A stretch of 64,000 nucleotides of DNA from Nocardioides mesophilus (GTDB lineage: Bacteria; Actinomycetota; Actinomycetes; Propionibacteriales; Nocardioidaceae), in NCBI RefSeq assembly GCF_014395785.1, contig NZ_CP060713.1, forward strand, positions 1,330,501-1,394,500, in the 5' to 3' direction. The position numbers were made by a program, and so were the translations under genes. The stretch's first letter is position 1. Each line of letters starts with the position of its first letter. Positions 25,777 to 36,142 of the stretch are shown here, piece after piece. Below the pieces are notes generated by a model, which made no database searches, was not told where the DNA came from, and saw nothing but the letters and a program-made list of their open reading frames with translations.

Positions 25777-26328
25777 ATGGCCACCCTTCTCACCGTCGGA
25801 CACGGCGAGGCGACCCAGACCCAGCTCACCGACCTGCTGGCAGGTGCCGGCGTGGGCCTGGTCGTGGATGTCCGGCGCTTCCCCGGCAGCCGGCGCCACC
25901 CCCACTTCGCCCGGGCCGAGATGGAGCAGTGGCTTCCCGCGTCGGGCATCGGGTACCGGTGGGAACCGCGTCTGGGCGGACGGCGACGCGTGCCCCGCGA
26001 CGACGCCGACGCCGACTCCGACCCGTGGTGGCGGGTGGCTGCCTTCCGCGCCTACGCGGCGCACACCCGCACCCCGGAGTTCCGGGCCGCGACCGGTGAC
26101 CTCCTGGCCGACGTCTCCGGACGCGAGGACCGGGTCGCGATCATGTGCAGCGAGTCGCTGTGGTGGCGGTGTCACCGCCGGCTCATCGCCGACGCCGCGG
26201 TGCTGCTCGATCACGTGTCCGTGCGTCACCTGGGGCACGACGGCAAGCTCACCGACCACGTCCCCGCGGCCGGGGCGCGGATCAGCGCCGAAGGGCTGCG
26301 CTACGACCTGGCCGACGCCGTACCCTGA
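25777..26328 (+). CDS. DUF488 family protein
   Basis: 183 residues. The motif VVDVRRFPGSRRHPHFARAEME near the start and MCSESLWWRCHRRLIAD in the C-terminal half are the DUF488 hallmarks (arginine-rich core, Cys and His positions). I used the ATG at 25777 (MATLLTVGHG); a GTG at 25768 is possible. Function is unknown. It is divergent from the sigma-operon membrane gene. Confidence 0.8.
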   Translation: MATLLTVGHGEATQTQLTDLLAGAGVGLVVDVRRFPGSRRHPHFARAEMEQWLPASGIGYRWEPRLGGRRRVPRDDADADSDPWWRVAAFRAYAAHTRTPEFRAATGDLLADVSGREDRVAIMCSESLWWRCHRRLIADAAVLLDHVSVRHLGHDGKLTDHVPAAGARISAEGLRYDLADAVP

Positions 26329-26368
26329 GCCCGGCCATGAGGTGCCATCAGGCGAGGGGTGAGACGTG

Positions 26369-26764
26369 ATGACCGAGTCGAGCGGGTCGACCCGAACGCG
26401 GCAGCGGTCGGTGCCGCCGTGGGCGCTCCTCCTGGTGGCGCTCCTCGCGCTCGCCCTCGGTGTGGCGATCGGTCGCGCACCGTTCTTCTGGCCCCGTGAC
26501 CCCGAGGTGGCGGTGGGCGAGGCAACGCTGGCGAACAAGCACAACTGGCTGACGATCGTCCGGTCCGACGACCTCGACGGCGTGGTGGCGTTCGACGCGC
26601 GGTCCGTGGCGTGGGTGGACGACGACGGCGTGTACTCCGACGGGTTCGGCGACCAGGAGCCCCCCTGCCTGCGCGTCAACCGGCCGGCGCGCGTGGAGAT
26701 CTCCTACCTCGACCTGGATTCCGGAGCGGTCGTGACCCAGGTGAGGTGCCTGCCGGCCGCCTGA
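26369..26764 (+). CDS. single-pass membrane protein, hypothetical
   Basis: 131 residues with one N-terminal membrane segment (PPWALLLVALLALALGVAIG) and an extracytoplasmic beta-rich domain containing paired Cys at PPCLRVN and VRCLPAA. I used the ATG at 26369, directly after an in-frame GTG at 26366, with AGGGGTGA upstream. No domain is recognised. Confidence 0.55.
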   Translation: MTESSGSTRTRQRSVPPWALLLVALLALALGVAIGRAPFFWPRDPEVAVGEATLANKHNWLTIVRSDDLDGVVAFDARSVAWVDDDGVYSDGFGDQEPPCLRVNRPARVEISYLDLDSGAVVTQVRCLPAA

Positions 26765-26777
26765 GCGTCCGCCGGAC

Positions 26778-27626
26778 CTAGCGGCGCTTGACCTGCAGCA
26801 GCTCGGCCGCCTCGGCCGGCGTCATCGGGGTGCGCTGCACGATCCGGCCGAGCTCGACCACCCGGCTGACCAGCTGCTCGTTGTGCTCGACCGGCACGCC
26901 CTTGGCCAGCGTCAGCACGTCCTCCATGCCGACCCGCAGGTGGCCGCCCTTGCTCAGCGAGGCGAGCGCGACCGGCAGGGTGGAGCGGCCGATGCCGGTG
27001 GCCGACCAAGAGGTCACCTCCGCGGGCAGCCCGGCGACGGCGGCCACCAGGGCGTCGGCGGTGCCCGGCATGCCCCCCGGCACCCCCATCACCAGGTCGA
27101 CGTGCACCCGGCCGCCGTACGGCAGGCCGAACTTGTCCAGCAGCCGGTTCAGCGCGGCGACGTGGCCGAGGTCGAACAGCTCGAACTCGGGCACCACCTC
27201 GCGCTCCTGGCTGAGCTGGTAGAGCTCGGTGATGAACGGCCACGGGTTGGAGAAGACGTCGTCGCCGAAGTTCGTGGTGCCCATCGTCAGGCTGCAGGAG
27301 TCCGGCTGCGCGTCGAGCACCTTCAGGCGCCGGTCCAGCGGATCGTGGACGCTGCCGCCGGTGGAGAGCTGGACGACGAGGTCTGTCTGCTCGTGCAGCG
27401 CCTCCACCGTCGCGGTGAGCCGGCCGAGGTCGAGGGTCGGCTCGTGCCGCTCGTCGCGGATGTGCACGTGGACCATGGCCGCGCCGGCGGCCTGGCAGCG
27501 ACGCGCCGTCTCGACGAGCTCCTCCAGCGTCGTGGGCAGTTGCGGGCAGTCGGCCTTGCTGGTCTCGGCGCCGGTCGGGGCGACCGTGATCAGCAGCTTG
27601 CTCGGGTCCGGGCGGGCGTCGTCCAT
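26778..27626 (-). CDS. BKACE (DUF849, beta-keto acid cleavage) family enzyme
   Basis: 282 residues with the BKACE TIM-barrel pattern. Metal ligands are likely the His residues of MVHVHIRD and a Glu in the EFELFDLGH strand. [21 protein letters not shown] and [10 protein letters not shown] match the family. BKACE enzymes condense a beta-keto acid with acetyl-CoA; the substrate differs by clade and cannot be assigned. The start is between ATGs at 27635 and 27626, both plausible. Confidence 0.8.
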   Translation of the reverse strand: MDDARPDPSKLLITVAPTGAETSKADCPQLPTTLEELVETARRCQAAGAAMVHVHIRDERHEPTLDLGRLTATVEALHEQTDLVVQLSTGGSVHDPLDRRLKVLDAQPDSCSLTMGTTNFGDDVFSNPWPFITELYQLSQEREVVPEFELFDLGHVAALNRLLDKFGLPYGGRVHVDLVMGVPGGMPGTADALVAAVAGLPAEVTSWSATGIGRSTLPVALASLSKGGHLRVGMEDVLTLAKGVPVEHNEQLVSRVVELGRIVQRTPMTPAEAAELLQVKRR

Positions 27627-27687
27627 GGGCGGCATCGTGCCAGACTTCACGCGACCGGTCGAACCCCCTGCTCAGGAAGATTTCCCG

Positions 27688-28116
27688 ATGCGCGCCGTGA
27701 TCCAGCGAGTTCTTTCCGCCTCCGTCGTTGTTGACGGGACGGTCGTCGGTGCGATCGAGGAGCCGGGCCTGCTGGCCCTGGTCGGCGTGACGCACACCGA
27801 CGGTCCGGCCGAGGTGGCCTGGATGGCCCGCAAGATCTGGGAGCTGCGGATCCTGCGCGAGGAGAGGTCCGCCTCGGACGTCGGGGCGCCGATCCTCGCG
27901 GTCAGCCAGTTCACGTTGTACGCCGACGCCCGCAAGGGCCGCCGCCCGACCTGGAACGCCGCCGCGCCGGGCGCCGTCTCGGAGCCGCTCTTCGAGGCCG
28001 TCTGCGGGGAGCTCGAGCGGCTCGGGGCGACCGTCGCGCGCGGCGTCTTCGGTGCCGACATGCGCGTCGAGCTGGTGAACGACGGGCCGGTCACCCTGGT
28101 GCTCGACACCCCCTGA
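27688..28116 (+). CDS. dtd: D-aminoacyl-tRNA deacylase
   Basis: 142 residues with the DTD signature SQFTLYAD (Ser-Gln-Phe-Thr motif) and the late GPVTLVLDT motif, both needed for the D-chiral proofreading pocket. The ATG start gives [17 protein letters not shown]. It removes D-amino acids from mischarged tRNA. It is divergent from the BKACE gene and stands ahead of the PBP gene. Confidence 0.95.
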   Translation: MRAVIQRVLSASVVVDGTVVGAIEEPGLLALVGVTHTDGPAEVAWMARKIWELRILREERSASDVGAPILAVSQFTLYADARKGRRPTWNAAAPGAVSEPLFEAVCGELERLGATVARGVFGADMRVELVNDGPVTLVLDTP

Positions 28117-28208
28117 GCCTCGCCGCGCCTTCGCCCGGAATGTGACGACCTTGTTGCGATCGTGAGGTCCGGGGCGTCGGACCCCCTCGATCTGGGTAGG
28201 GCGGACCC

Positions 28209-30662
28209 ATGCCATCTTTGCGCCCTCGCACAGATCGAGCCCGGCCGGTCGGCGTGCTCTCCCGTCTGGTCATCGCCTCGGTCGTCGCCGGCGTGCTGCT
28301 CGCCGGGATCGCGTTGCCCTTCGTCGCGGTCGCCGGCCTCGCGACCCGGTCGATGGCCGAGGGCATGGACCAGCTGCCCGCCGAGCTCACCACCGAGCCG
28401 CTGCACCAGCGCACCCGAGTGGTAGACCGCCGCGGCAAGGTGATCGCCCGCTTCTTCGACAAGAACCGCGTCAACGTGCCCCTCTCCGAGGTCGCTCCGG
28501 TGATGCGCCAGGCGATCGTCGCCATCGAGGACTACCGGTTCTACGAGCACGGCGCCATCGACCTGCGCGGCACGTTGCGCGCCTTCGTCACCAACCACAC
28601 CAGCGACGAGGTCCAGGGCGGCTCCACGATCACCCAGCAGATGGTGAAGCTGACCCTGCTGGCCCAGGCCGACACCCCCGAGGAGCAGCGCGCCGCGACC
28701 GCGCGCACCTACCACCGCAAGCTCAAGGAGCTGCGCTACGCGATCGCCGTCGAGAAGCAGCACTCCAAGGACTGGATCCTCCAGCGCTACCTGAACCTCG
28801 CCTACTTCGGCGACGGGGCCTACGGCATCGAGGCCGCCGCCCAGCACTACTTCTCGACCTCCGCATCGAAGCTGAAGCTGCGGCAGGCGGCGCTGCTGGC
28901 CGGCCTGGTGAAGAACCCCAGCGGCTACGACCCGACCAACAACCCGGACCGGGCCCGGCACCGCCGCAACGTGGTCCTGAACCGGATGGCCCAGCTGCAG
29001 GTGATCAGTCCCGAGCAGGCCGAGAAGGCGAAGGCCCGCGGCCTCGGCCTCGACGTGCAGCCCGTGCGCAACGGCTGTGTCGGCTCGGTGGCGCCGTTCT
29101 TCTGCGACTACGTGCGCGAGACGCTGTTGCGCGACAAGGCGCTCGGCGAGACCCGGGCCGACCGGGAGCAGCTGCTGCTCACCGGCGGCCTGACCGTGCA
29201 CACCACCCTGGACCGGCGCATGCAGCGGGCCGCCGTACGCTCCGTGCGCGAGCACGTCTTCGCCCGGGACCGGGCGATCGGGGCGCTCGCCATGGTCGTG
29301 CCCGGCAGCGGGGCGGTCCGGGCGCTGGCGCAGTCGAGGCCGATGGGCGGCGAGAAGAAGAAGGGCGAGACCTTCCTCAACTACGTGGTGCCGGAGAAGC
29401 TCGGCGGCGCCAACGGCTTCCAGGCCGGGTCCACCTTCAAGGCGTTCGTGCTGGCCGCCGCGATCGACCAGGGGATCCCGCTGACCACCGAGATCGTCGC
29501 CCCTCCGCAGGTGGCGATCCCGGTCAGCAAGTACCGCGGCTGCAAGGGCCCGCTGCGCAGCGACGCCGTGTGGACGCCGGGCAACTCCACCGGCTCGGGC
29601 ACCTTCGACCTCTACTCCGGCACCCGCCGGTCGGTGAACACGTTCTTCGCCCGGCTCGAGCTGCGGACCGGGCTGTGCCAGCCCTACCGGCTGGCCAAGC
29701 AGATGGGCATCGAGCTCGACGACCCGGCCAACCAGATGGTGCCGGCGTTCACCCTCGGCGTGGTCGACACGAACCCGCTGTCGATGGCCGAGGCCTACGC
29801 GACCTTCGCCGCGCGCGGCGTGCACTGCGCGAGCCGGCCGGTCACCCGGGTGGAGACCGGTGACGGCGCGGTGCTGACGAAGTACCCCGAGAAGTGCGAC
29901 CGGGTGCTGCCGCGCGCGGTCGCCGACGCGGTCAACGACGTCCTCGCCGGGGTGCAGCAGCCGGGCGGCTTCGGCTACGAGGCCGGGGTCAGCCTGCGGC
30001 AGCCGTCCGCGGCCAAGACCGGCACCACCAACCAGAGCCGCGCCGTGTGGTTCGTCGGCTACACCCCGAACCTGGCGGCCGCCGCGATGATCGCCGGCGT
30101 GGACCGCTCCGGCCACTGGGCCTCGCTCAACGGCAAGGTCGTCGGCGGCGAGCTGATCTCCAGCGCCTCCGGCAGCGGCGACGCCGGGCCGATCTGGGGT
30201 GACGCCATGCAGGTGGTCCAGCAGTGGCTGCCCGACCGCCGCTTCCACGAGCCGAACCCGAAGGTGGTCGCCGGCACCCGGGTGACGATGCCCGACGTGG
30301 CCGGCCTGTCGGAGGCCGAGGCCCGCAAGCGGCTGCGCAAGCTCGGGCTGTTCGTCGAGGCGACGACCAGTGTCGACTCCGGCCTCTCCGCCGGCACGGT
30401 GGCCGGCAGCCTGCCCTCGGCCGGCAGCTCGATCGGCTCCGGGAGCTCCGTGACCCTGCAGATCTCGGACGGTACGCCGTACGTCCCGCCGCCGCCGCCG
30501 CCCGAGCCGAAGCCGAAGCCGAAGCCCGACCGGCCCAAGCCGGACAAGCCGACGGCCTCGCCGAAGCCGACACCGAAGCCCTCGCCGAAGCCGACGCCGC
30601 CGCCGAAGCCCGGTGGCGACAAGCCCAAGCCGGACAAGCCGAAGCCGCCGCCGGGCCGCTGA
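28209..30662 (+). CDS. bifunctional class A penicillin-binding protein with PASTA domain
   Basis: 817 residues, membrane-anchored by VLLAGIALPFVAVAGLA. GT51 glycosyltransferase (about residues 70-270): AIEDYRFYEHGAID and GGSTITQQMVK. Transpeptidase (about 365-690): GSTFKAF (catalytic Ser, SxxK), SVNTFF (SxN) and AAKTGTTNQ (KTG). A PASTA domain follows (TMPDVAGLSEAEARKRLRKL). The last 70 residues are a low-complexity Pro/Lys-rich tail. Acts in peptidoglycan synthesis at the outer membrane face. The tail may bind the wall. Confidence 0.95.
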   Translation: MPSLRPRTDRARPVGVLSRLVIASVVAGVLLAGIALPFVAVAGLATRSMAEGMDQLPAELTTEPLHQRTRVVDRRGKVIARFFDKNRVNVPLSEVAPVMRQAIVAIEDYRFYEHGAIDLRGTLRAFVTNHTSDEVQGGSTITQQMVKLTLLAQADTPEEQRAATARTYHRKLKELRYAIAVEKQHSKDWILQRYLNLAYFGDGAYGIEAAAQHYFSTSASKLKLRQAALLAGLVKNPSGYDPTNNPDRARHRRNVVLNRMAQLQVISPEQAEKAKARGLGLDVQPVRNGCVGSVAPFFCDYVRETLLRDKALGETRADREQLLLTGGLTVHTTLDRRMQRAAVRSVREHVFARDRAIGALAMVVPGSGAVRALAQSRPMGGEKKKGETFLNYVVPEKLGGANGFQAGSTFKAFVLAAAIDQGIPLTTEIVAPPQVAIPVSKYRGCKGPLRSDAVWTPGNSTGSGTFDLYSGTRRSVNTFFARLELRTGLCQPYRLAKQMGIELDDPANQMVPAFTLGVVDTNPLSMAEAYATFAARGVHCASRPVTRVETGDGAVLTKYPEKCDRVLPRAVADAVNDVLAGVQQPGGFGYEAGVSLRQPSAAKTGTTNQSRAVWFVGYTPNLAAAAMIAGVDRSGHWASLNGKVVGGELISSASGSGDAGPIWGDAMQVVQQWLPDRRFHEPNPKVVAGTRVTMPDVAGLSEAEARKRLRKLGLFVEATTSVDSGLSAGTVAGSLPSAGSSIGSGSSVTLQISDGTPYVPPPPPPEPKPKPKPDRPKPDKPTASPKPTPKPSPKPTPPPKPGGDKPKPDKPKPPPGR

Positions 30663-30742
30663 CCCCAGGGGGCCGGGGGCCGGGCGCGGCGACAGGCGAC
30701 TGCTGACCTGCGATCGGGGACCGGCGACCGGCGACCGGGGAG

Positions 30743-31806
30743 TCAGCCGGCGGTGCCGATCCGGACCTCGCTGACCGCCATCGTGTCGCGGCTGCCCGGC
30801 GTCGAGTCGAGCACCTCGAGGACGACCGAGCCGGAGGTCGTCACGGGGATCCGGAGCGTCTGCAGGCTCCGGTTCGCCGCGGTCCCGTCCAGCCGCTGCT
30901 CCACCGAGCTGCCGTCGTCGAACCTCCAGCGGACGCGGGTGATCCGGTTGTTCTCGGCGTAGCGGTCCACACCGCTGCGCGGGTCGGTCTTGGCGTAGCC
31001 GGGGATCAGCCCGACCTCGCCGATCCGGGTGCCCTGCCCGAGGGTGAGCGTGAGCGTCTGCCCGACGCCGGAGCCGTCGCAGCGCCAGGCGGTGGTGGTG
31101 TCCTGGTCGACAGCGTTCTGGGGCGGGTAGGCGATCTGGTTGCCGGCCGCGTCGACGCTGGAGTCCGCCTCGCAGGAGGCGGAGGTGCCGGCGACGACGG
31201 CTGCCTGGGTGATCCCCGGTAGACGGCCGCCTCCGGCTTCTGCGTCTGCGCCTTCCGGGGCTTGTCCTGCTTCCGTGGCTTGCCGGTCGCCTCGCCGGCC
31301 TCGGTGTCGGCCTCGCCGACGTCGCCGATGTCGACGCCGTCGGGCGGGTCCGCCACGTCGGCGCCGCCGACCGAGCTGGAGAACAGCCGTCCGGCGCCGA
31401 ACGCACCGAGCAGCAGCACCGCGACCAGACCCGCGAGGATCACCGGCACCAGCCACACCGGCCGCTCCCGGTCGGGACGGTCGGCACGTTCGGCACGCCG
31501 GCGGCCCCGGACGGGGACGTAGCCGTCGCCCTCGGGGTAGCCCGGGTCGCGCTCGGGGACGGGCTGGGCGGGACCGGCCCCGTCGTCGTCCGGCTCCGCG
31601 TCGTGCGCGTCGTGCGTGAGAGAGCCGCCTCGGTCCATGACCACGGTCGGCTCGCTGGCGTCGTCCTCGGCCTCCGCGCCACCGGTGCGCGCGAGGGCGT
31701 CGCGGTAGGCCGCCTGATAGGCACGCCGGTAGGTCTCGGCATGCTCGGGCGGCAGGTCCGGCGGGACGTCCGGCGACCCACCCTGGCCGGGGCTCGGGTT
31801 GGACAC
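30743..31806 (-). pseudogene. membrane protein with discoidin-like C-terminal domain, frameshifted
   Basis: The N-terminal frame from a GTG at 31806 has an acidic cytoplasmic region and a membrane segment (PVWLVPVILAGLVAVLLLGAFGAG). The C-terminal frame to 30743 has a discoidin/carbohydrate-binding-like pattern (AVDQDTTTAWRCDGSGVGQT, GLIPGYAKTDPRSG, LQTLRIPVTTSGSVVLEVL). They join at a run of four C at 31214-31217; one added base gives AAVYRGITQAAVVAG. This is either a real frameshift or a sequencing indel. TATATT eight bases before the GTG fits a leaderless start. Confidence 0.8.
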
Positions 31807-32074
31807 GGTCAGCCAATATACGCAAGCGCACGTGCGGCGGCCCGGCGCACCGCACTCGCCGATCCCGTCAGAGACCGACGGCAGATCCAGGCATGGGCGC
31901 TACGCATTCAACACCCGATATCATGTCCTGGGTTCGAAATACGACATTTCGCGGCGAGTGTTGCCCGGGACCGGGCTGTGGAGATACCTTGCCTAGCGCC
32001 CCGATTGGCATGTTCTGAGTCTCACGGGGTACTTGGAGCAATACCCTGATGGATCCCCATTCGTCAGGCTCACC
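31807..32074. other. upstream region of the polysaccharide locus
   Basis: This 268-bp stretch holds the divergent promoters of the discoidin-like gene and the sugar transferase. I see only short frames and no clear RNA gene; a TTG at 32033 is an alternative transferase start. Confidence 0.35.
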
Positions 32075-33598
32075 ATGGATGTGCCGGGGGGCGCACCCTC
32101 GAGGGGGCAGTTTGTTGTGTTGCAGGAGCGAAGGGGCGCCCGCGCAAGTGAAGTCACTCCTTCCTCGACGGTCCCGCGGGAGCAGGCTGAGGTCCTGACC
32201 ACCGTCGCACCCGAGGTCGGTCCGCTCGCGGCGGAGACAGTCGCCCGCCGCAACCCCGAACCGTGGTGGCTGCGCTCTGGTGTGCGCCCGTATCTCTTCG
32301 CTGCCGACCTGCTGGCCTTCGGCCTCGCCGGCCTTCTCGCGCCACGAACCGACCCGGCCCTGTCACTGGTATGGGCCGTGAGCCTGATCGCCTTCGCTGT
32401 CGCCGGTCTCTACCGGTCCCGGCTGACGTTCTCGCTGCTGGACGACATCCCCGCGCTCTTCACGGGGATCGCGGTCGGGTTCACCGCGCGGCTCTCCATC
32501 CCTGCCGTCTTCGACCGCGTGGAACCGGCGCGCTCACTCATCGCCCACGCGCTGGTACTGCTCGTCTGCGTCTCGGCATTCCGCTCAGCCGCCTACTTCG
32601 CGGTCCGGCTGTCTCGGCGCCAAGGCAGGATCCAGCACCAGACGGTCATCCTCGGCGCGGGCGCCCTCGGCGCCCACCTGGCGCGGATCCTCATCGACCA
32701 TCCCAAGTACGGACTCGCTCCTGTCGGCTTCATCGACTCGAATCCGTCGCCGCGGCTCCGTCCCCTGCTCCCCGTTCCTGTGCTCGGGCCTTATGAGCAG
32801 CTGGACTCGCTGATTCGGGAGCACTCGGTGCGCGACGTCATCGTCGCCTTCGGTGAGAAACGAGAGTCCGAGCTGGTGGACCTGCTCCGCACCTGCGACC
32901 GGCTGCATGTCCAGGTGTTCATCGTGCCGAGGCTTTACGAGCTGCACAACGTCAGCCGCGGCACCGACGACGTGCGAGGAATCCCGCTCGTTCGTACCCG
33001 GGAACCGGCGTTCCGACGCCCCCGTTGGCGGACGAAGCGGCTGTTCGATCTCGTGGTGGCCGCCTCAGCGCTCCTGGTGCTCTCACCCGTGCTCGCGCTC
33101 TGCGCCCTGGCGGTTCGCCGTGAAGGTGGACCAGGCGTCATCTTCCGGCAGGAGCGGGTCGGCCTGGACGGGCGACCTTTCGACCTGCTCAAGTTCCGCT
33201 CGCTGAGCCCCGTCAACGAGCAGGAGTCCCAGACCCAGTGGAACATCCAGAACGACCACCGACTGGGCCCCGTCGGGCGCTTCCTGCGGAGGACCTCCCT
33301 GGACGAGCTTCCGCAGCTGTGGAACATCGTCAAGGGCGACATGAGCCTGGTGGGCCCTCGACCGGAGCGACCTTTCTTCGTGGCCCAGTTCGCGGATCGG
33401 ATCCCTCGTTACGTCGCCCGGCACCGCGTGCCGGCAGGTTTGACCGGCTGGGCCCAGGCACACGGACTGCGTGGTGACACCTCCATCGAGGAACGTGCCC
33501 GCTTCGACAACTACTACATCGAGAACTGGTCGCTGTGGCTCGATGTCAAGATCCTGGTCCGGACCGTGGGACAGGTCCTCAGACGAGAGGGCGGCTGA
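32075..33598 (+). CDS. initiating sugar transferase (polyprenyl-P hexose-1-P transferase)
   Basis: About 507 residues. The N-terminal half has hydrophobic membrane segments ([24 protein letters not shown]) and a Rossmann-like domain ([20 protein letters not shown]). The C-terminal bacterial sugar transferase domain has [60 protein letters not shown] and [10 protein letters not shown]. It transfers sugar-1-phosphate to undecaprenyl phosphate to start repeat-unit assembly. Start is uncertain (ATG 32075; TTG 32033). Confidence 0.9.
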   Translation: MDVPGGAPSRGQFVVLQERRGARASEVTPSSTVPREQAEVLTTVAPEVGPLAAETVARRNPEPWWLRSGVRPYLFAADLLAFGLAGLLAPRTDPALSLVWAVSLIAFAVAGLYRSRLTFSLLDDIPALFTGIAVGFTARLSIPAVFDRVEPARSLIAHALVLLVCVSAFRSAAYFAVRLSRRQGRIQHQTVILGAGALGAHLARILIDHPKYGLAPVGFIDSNPSPRLRPLLPVPVLGPYEQLDSLIREHSVRDVIVAFGEKRESELVDLLRTCDRLHVQVFIVPRLYELHNVSRGTDDVRGIPLVRTREPAFRRPRWRTKRLFDLVVAASALLVLSPVLALCALAVRREGGPGVIFRQERVGLDGRPFDLLKFRSLSPVNEQESQTQWNIQNDHRLGPVGRFLRRTSLDELPQLWNIVKGDMSLVGPRPERPFFVAQFADRIPRYVARHRVPAGLTGWAQAHGLRGDTSIEERARFDNYYIENWSLWLDVKILVRTVGQVLRREGG

Positions 33599-33767
33599 CC
33601 CCTCGGTTGGTCCGACCATGGACTTTACCTAGCGGCCGCTCAACTCGGCTCGACCGACGACCGACTCTCCCTGTGAAGGACGCGTTGCCATGAGGTGACG
33701 CCTGGCCGACTCGACACGCAGCTGTGCGTCGAGTCGCCGCCTTCGTGACCTTGGGAGGGGTCATCGA

Positions 33768-35189
33768 ATGTCTGGTGCAGATCGACTCGTTCCGGCACGC
33801 CCGAAGCATCGCGCTCCAAGGCGTCTGACGCCGGACGGGCAGCGGGACCTGACCCGGCGTTCGGTCCTCGGCGGTGCGGTCGCCGGCGCCGGCCTCGTGC
33901 TGCCGGCCCTGGCCCCCGCTGCCTTCGGAGGACAGCGCAAGCCCTCGGGCAAGACGCCCAGCCTCGCAGTGATGCCAGCGTCCCAGGCGGACTCGGTGGT
34001 CAACATGGTGGGCGTCAACACCCACGTCAACTGGCGAACGACTGTCTATGCCCAGGACCAGCGGGTGATGGACCTGGTCCGCGATCTCGGAGTGCGGCAC
34101 GTCAGGGATCGCATCACCAAGCTGGCGGCCACCCGCGCCGCGTTCTCGGAACTGGCGAAGTCGGGTGTCAAGGTGCAGGGCGTCTGTGGTGCGCTGGGTG
34201 ATCCCCAGTCCATGAGCGAGGTCATGTCGGAGGTCGTCGCCGGCTACAGCGACCCTTTCTCGGTCTTCTCCGGCTTCGAGGGCCTCAACGAGCCGAACAA
34301 CGACGCGGTGCCCTGGGTGGACGAGACCCGGGCCAAGCTGCGGGACCTCCGCATCGAGCGAGACCTCCGTGGCCTCAACCGCATCCCGGTCATCGGGCCG
34401 GCGCTGGCTCGGGTGAACGGAGGCGGGGTCGAGGGCGACACGACCGAGGGCCAGTCGACTGCCCTCGGCGACCTGACCGACGTGCTGGACCTCGGCAACG
34501 TGCACGTGTACCCCCGGGTGCAGACACCGAGTGCGGACATCGATCGCTTCGTCGCCTACCAGCGGCTCGTGTGCGGGAACAAGCCGATCGTGTGCAGCGA
34601 AGGCGGCTACTTCACCGCCATGGACTACGTGGGTGGCGCTTGGCCGACTCCGGTGGACGTCGTGGGCACGTACCTCCCCCGGATGGTGATGGAGCACTGG
34701 CTGCGCGGCACGACGCGCTTCTTCGCCTATGAGCTGATGGACCGGTACGACGCCACGAACTCCGACAGGCTTTCCAGCTTCGGGCTCGTCGGTGTTCCGT
34801 CCGAGGACCCGGCCGCCCCGTGGACCAAGAAGCCCGGCTACCGGGCGCTGAAGAACTTGTTGTCGATCATGGCGGACCCTGGGGGGTCTCACAAGGTCGC
34901 CGGCATCCCGATGACAGTGACCGGAGGGACGGATCTGCGAAAGGGCCTCTTCGCCAAGCGGGACGGCTCTCGTTACCTCGCGGTGTGGCGAGACGTCTCC
35001 TGCTACGACGCGCTCAACCGGACGCTCACCCCGGTCCAGGCGACGACAGCCACCCTCACGTTCGACACCCGCCGCACCGTGTCCGTGTACAGCCCCACTG
35101 TGTCGGCCACCCCGGTCGCGAGCTACGCCGCAGCCACGAGCGTCAAGCTCTCCGTCGGCGGCGAGCTTCTCATCGCGCGGATCGGGTGA
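33768..35189 (+). CDS. Tat-exported TIM-barrel glycoside-hydrolase-like protein
   Basis: 473 residues with a twin-arginine signal (DLTRRSVLGGAVAGAGLV). Catalytic-type motifs are FEGLNEPNNDAV (acid/base Glu after Asn in a beta-4 strand) and IVCSEGGYFTAM (nucleophile Glu), as in clan GH-A. A second, related gene is at 40713-42197. Both are next to surface-polysaccharide genes, so a role in trimming or processing the polymer is likely but unproven. Specific GH family is not assignable. Confidence 0.75.
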   Translation: MSGADRLVPARPKHRAPRRLTPDGQRDLTRRSVLGGAVAGAGLVLPALAPAAFGGQRKPSGKTPSLAVMPASQADSVVNMVGVNTHVNWRTTVYAQDQRVMDLVRDLGVRHVRDRITKLAATRAAFSELAKSGVKVQGVCGALGDPQSMSEVMSEVVAGYSDPFSVFSGFEGLNEPNNDAVPWVDETRAKLRDLRIERDLRGLNRIPVIGPALARVNGGGVEGDTTEGQSTALGDLTDVLDLGNVHVYPRVQTPSADIDRFVAYQRLVCGNKPIVCSEGGYFTAMDYVGGAWPTPVDVVGTYLPRMVMEHWLRGTTRFFAYELMDRYDATNSDRLSSFGLVGVPSEDPAAPWTKKPGYRALKNLLSIMADPGGSHKVAGIPMTVTGGTDLRKGLFAKRDGSRYLAVWRDVSCYDALNRTLTPVQATTATLTFDTRRTVSVYSPTVSATPVASYAAATSVKLSVGGELLIARIG

Positions 35190-35987
35190 TCACGAGGGCT
35201 GCGGACTCGTCCGACGGTGTCGCTCTGCTCCACTCCCTTTCGTGGCGTAGGCAATCAGCAGGCCCACGATGAAGCCCAGGAAGGCCCCCAGTCCCGCGTC
35301 CCAGACCGGGCGCGGCTGGATCGGCTGCTCCGGAGGCTGGGCCAGCTGGAGCGGTTGTCCGCCCGAGGAGTCGCTGGGCGTCGACGCCAGGAAGACCTGA
35401 CCCTCGAGGTCGGTCGCGCGCGTCGTGAGCGCGGCAAGCGTCGTCCGTGCGCCGATCTTGGCGTCAGCAGGGACCCCGCGGAGGCTCTTCTGGATGCTGG
35501 TGATCTGGCCACGCAGCTCGACAAGCTGCTGCTCCATGAGGTCCTGGGCGGCGGTCACCTGCTCCGCGCGGTAGTCGAGGTAGCTCTGGGCGAAGGCGTT
35601 CGCGACAGCCGCCGCCTGCTCGCCCGTCGGCATCTGGCTCGTGACGATGAGAACGCTGGTTCCGTCGGAGGGGATCACAGTCGTGGCGTCGACCAGGTCC
35701 TGTCCCTGAGCGTCGAAGTTGACCGAGTCGACGACCTTCGCCACGATGCGGTCCGACAGCACCACTTCCGCCTGCGTGGCGACCTGCTCCGCGTCCAACG
35801 ACGCCTCTGGGACCGATGAAGGTCCTGGCACTGCGAGCACCTTGGCGTCGGCTTCGTAGAGGCGCTGCTGGGTTTGCGAGAAAGCCAGCCCCGCACCCAG
35901 TCCGAGCACGGAGCAGACGATCAGGACGAGCCACCTGCGCCGTAGAACGGCGAGGTGGTCACCAACCGTGACGAGATCTTGGTCCAT
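35190..35987 (-). CDS. Wzz-type polysaccharide chain-length determinant
   Basis: 265 residues with two membrane segments (WLVLIVCSVLGLGAGLAF and LGAFLGFIVGLLIAYA) flanking a coiled periplasm-type region (LMEQQLVELRGQITSIQKSL). It lacks a kinase domain, unlike the BY-kinase at 22800, so it is a pure Wzz. Its stop codon is adjacent to the stop of the opposite-strand GH gene (palindromic TGATCA). Confidence 0.8.
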   Translation of the reverse strand: MDQDLVTVGDHLAVLRRRWLVLIVCSVLGLGAGLAFSQTQQRLYEADAKVLAVPGPSSVPEASLDAEQVATQAEVVLSDRIVAKVVDSVNFDAQGQDLVDATTVIPSDGTSVLIVTSQMPTGEQAAAVANAFAQSYLDYRAEQVTAAQDLMEQQLVELRGQITSIQKSLRGVPADAKIGARTTLAALTTRATDLEGQVFLASTPSDSSGGQPLQLAQPPEQPIQPRPVWDAGLGAFLGFIVGLLIAYATKGSGAERHRRTSPQPS

Positions 35988-36142
35988 GGTCTTCCGGAAC
36001 GAAGTAGCAGGTACGAGGGACGGGGGCGCACATCGGACCTGCGCCGCCCTAGACTACTGGTCGATGCAGTCCCACGGCGCGAGGGGCGGGGCCCGACCCC
36101 GATCCGCGCCGCGGTGGCGCGGCAGAAGCGAAAGGGAGACGA

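Noticed and set aside
27672-31406. 1244-residue minus-strand open frame
   Set aside because: It is antisense to dtd and the PBP gene, which have clear catalytic motifs.
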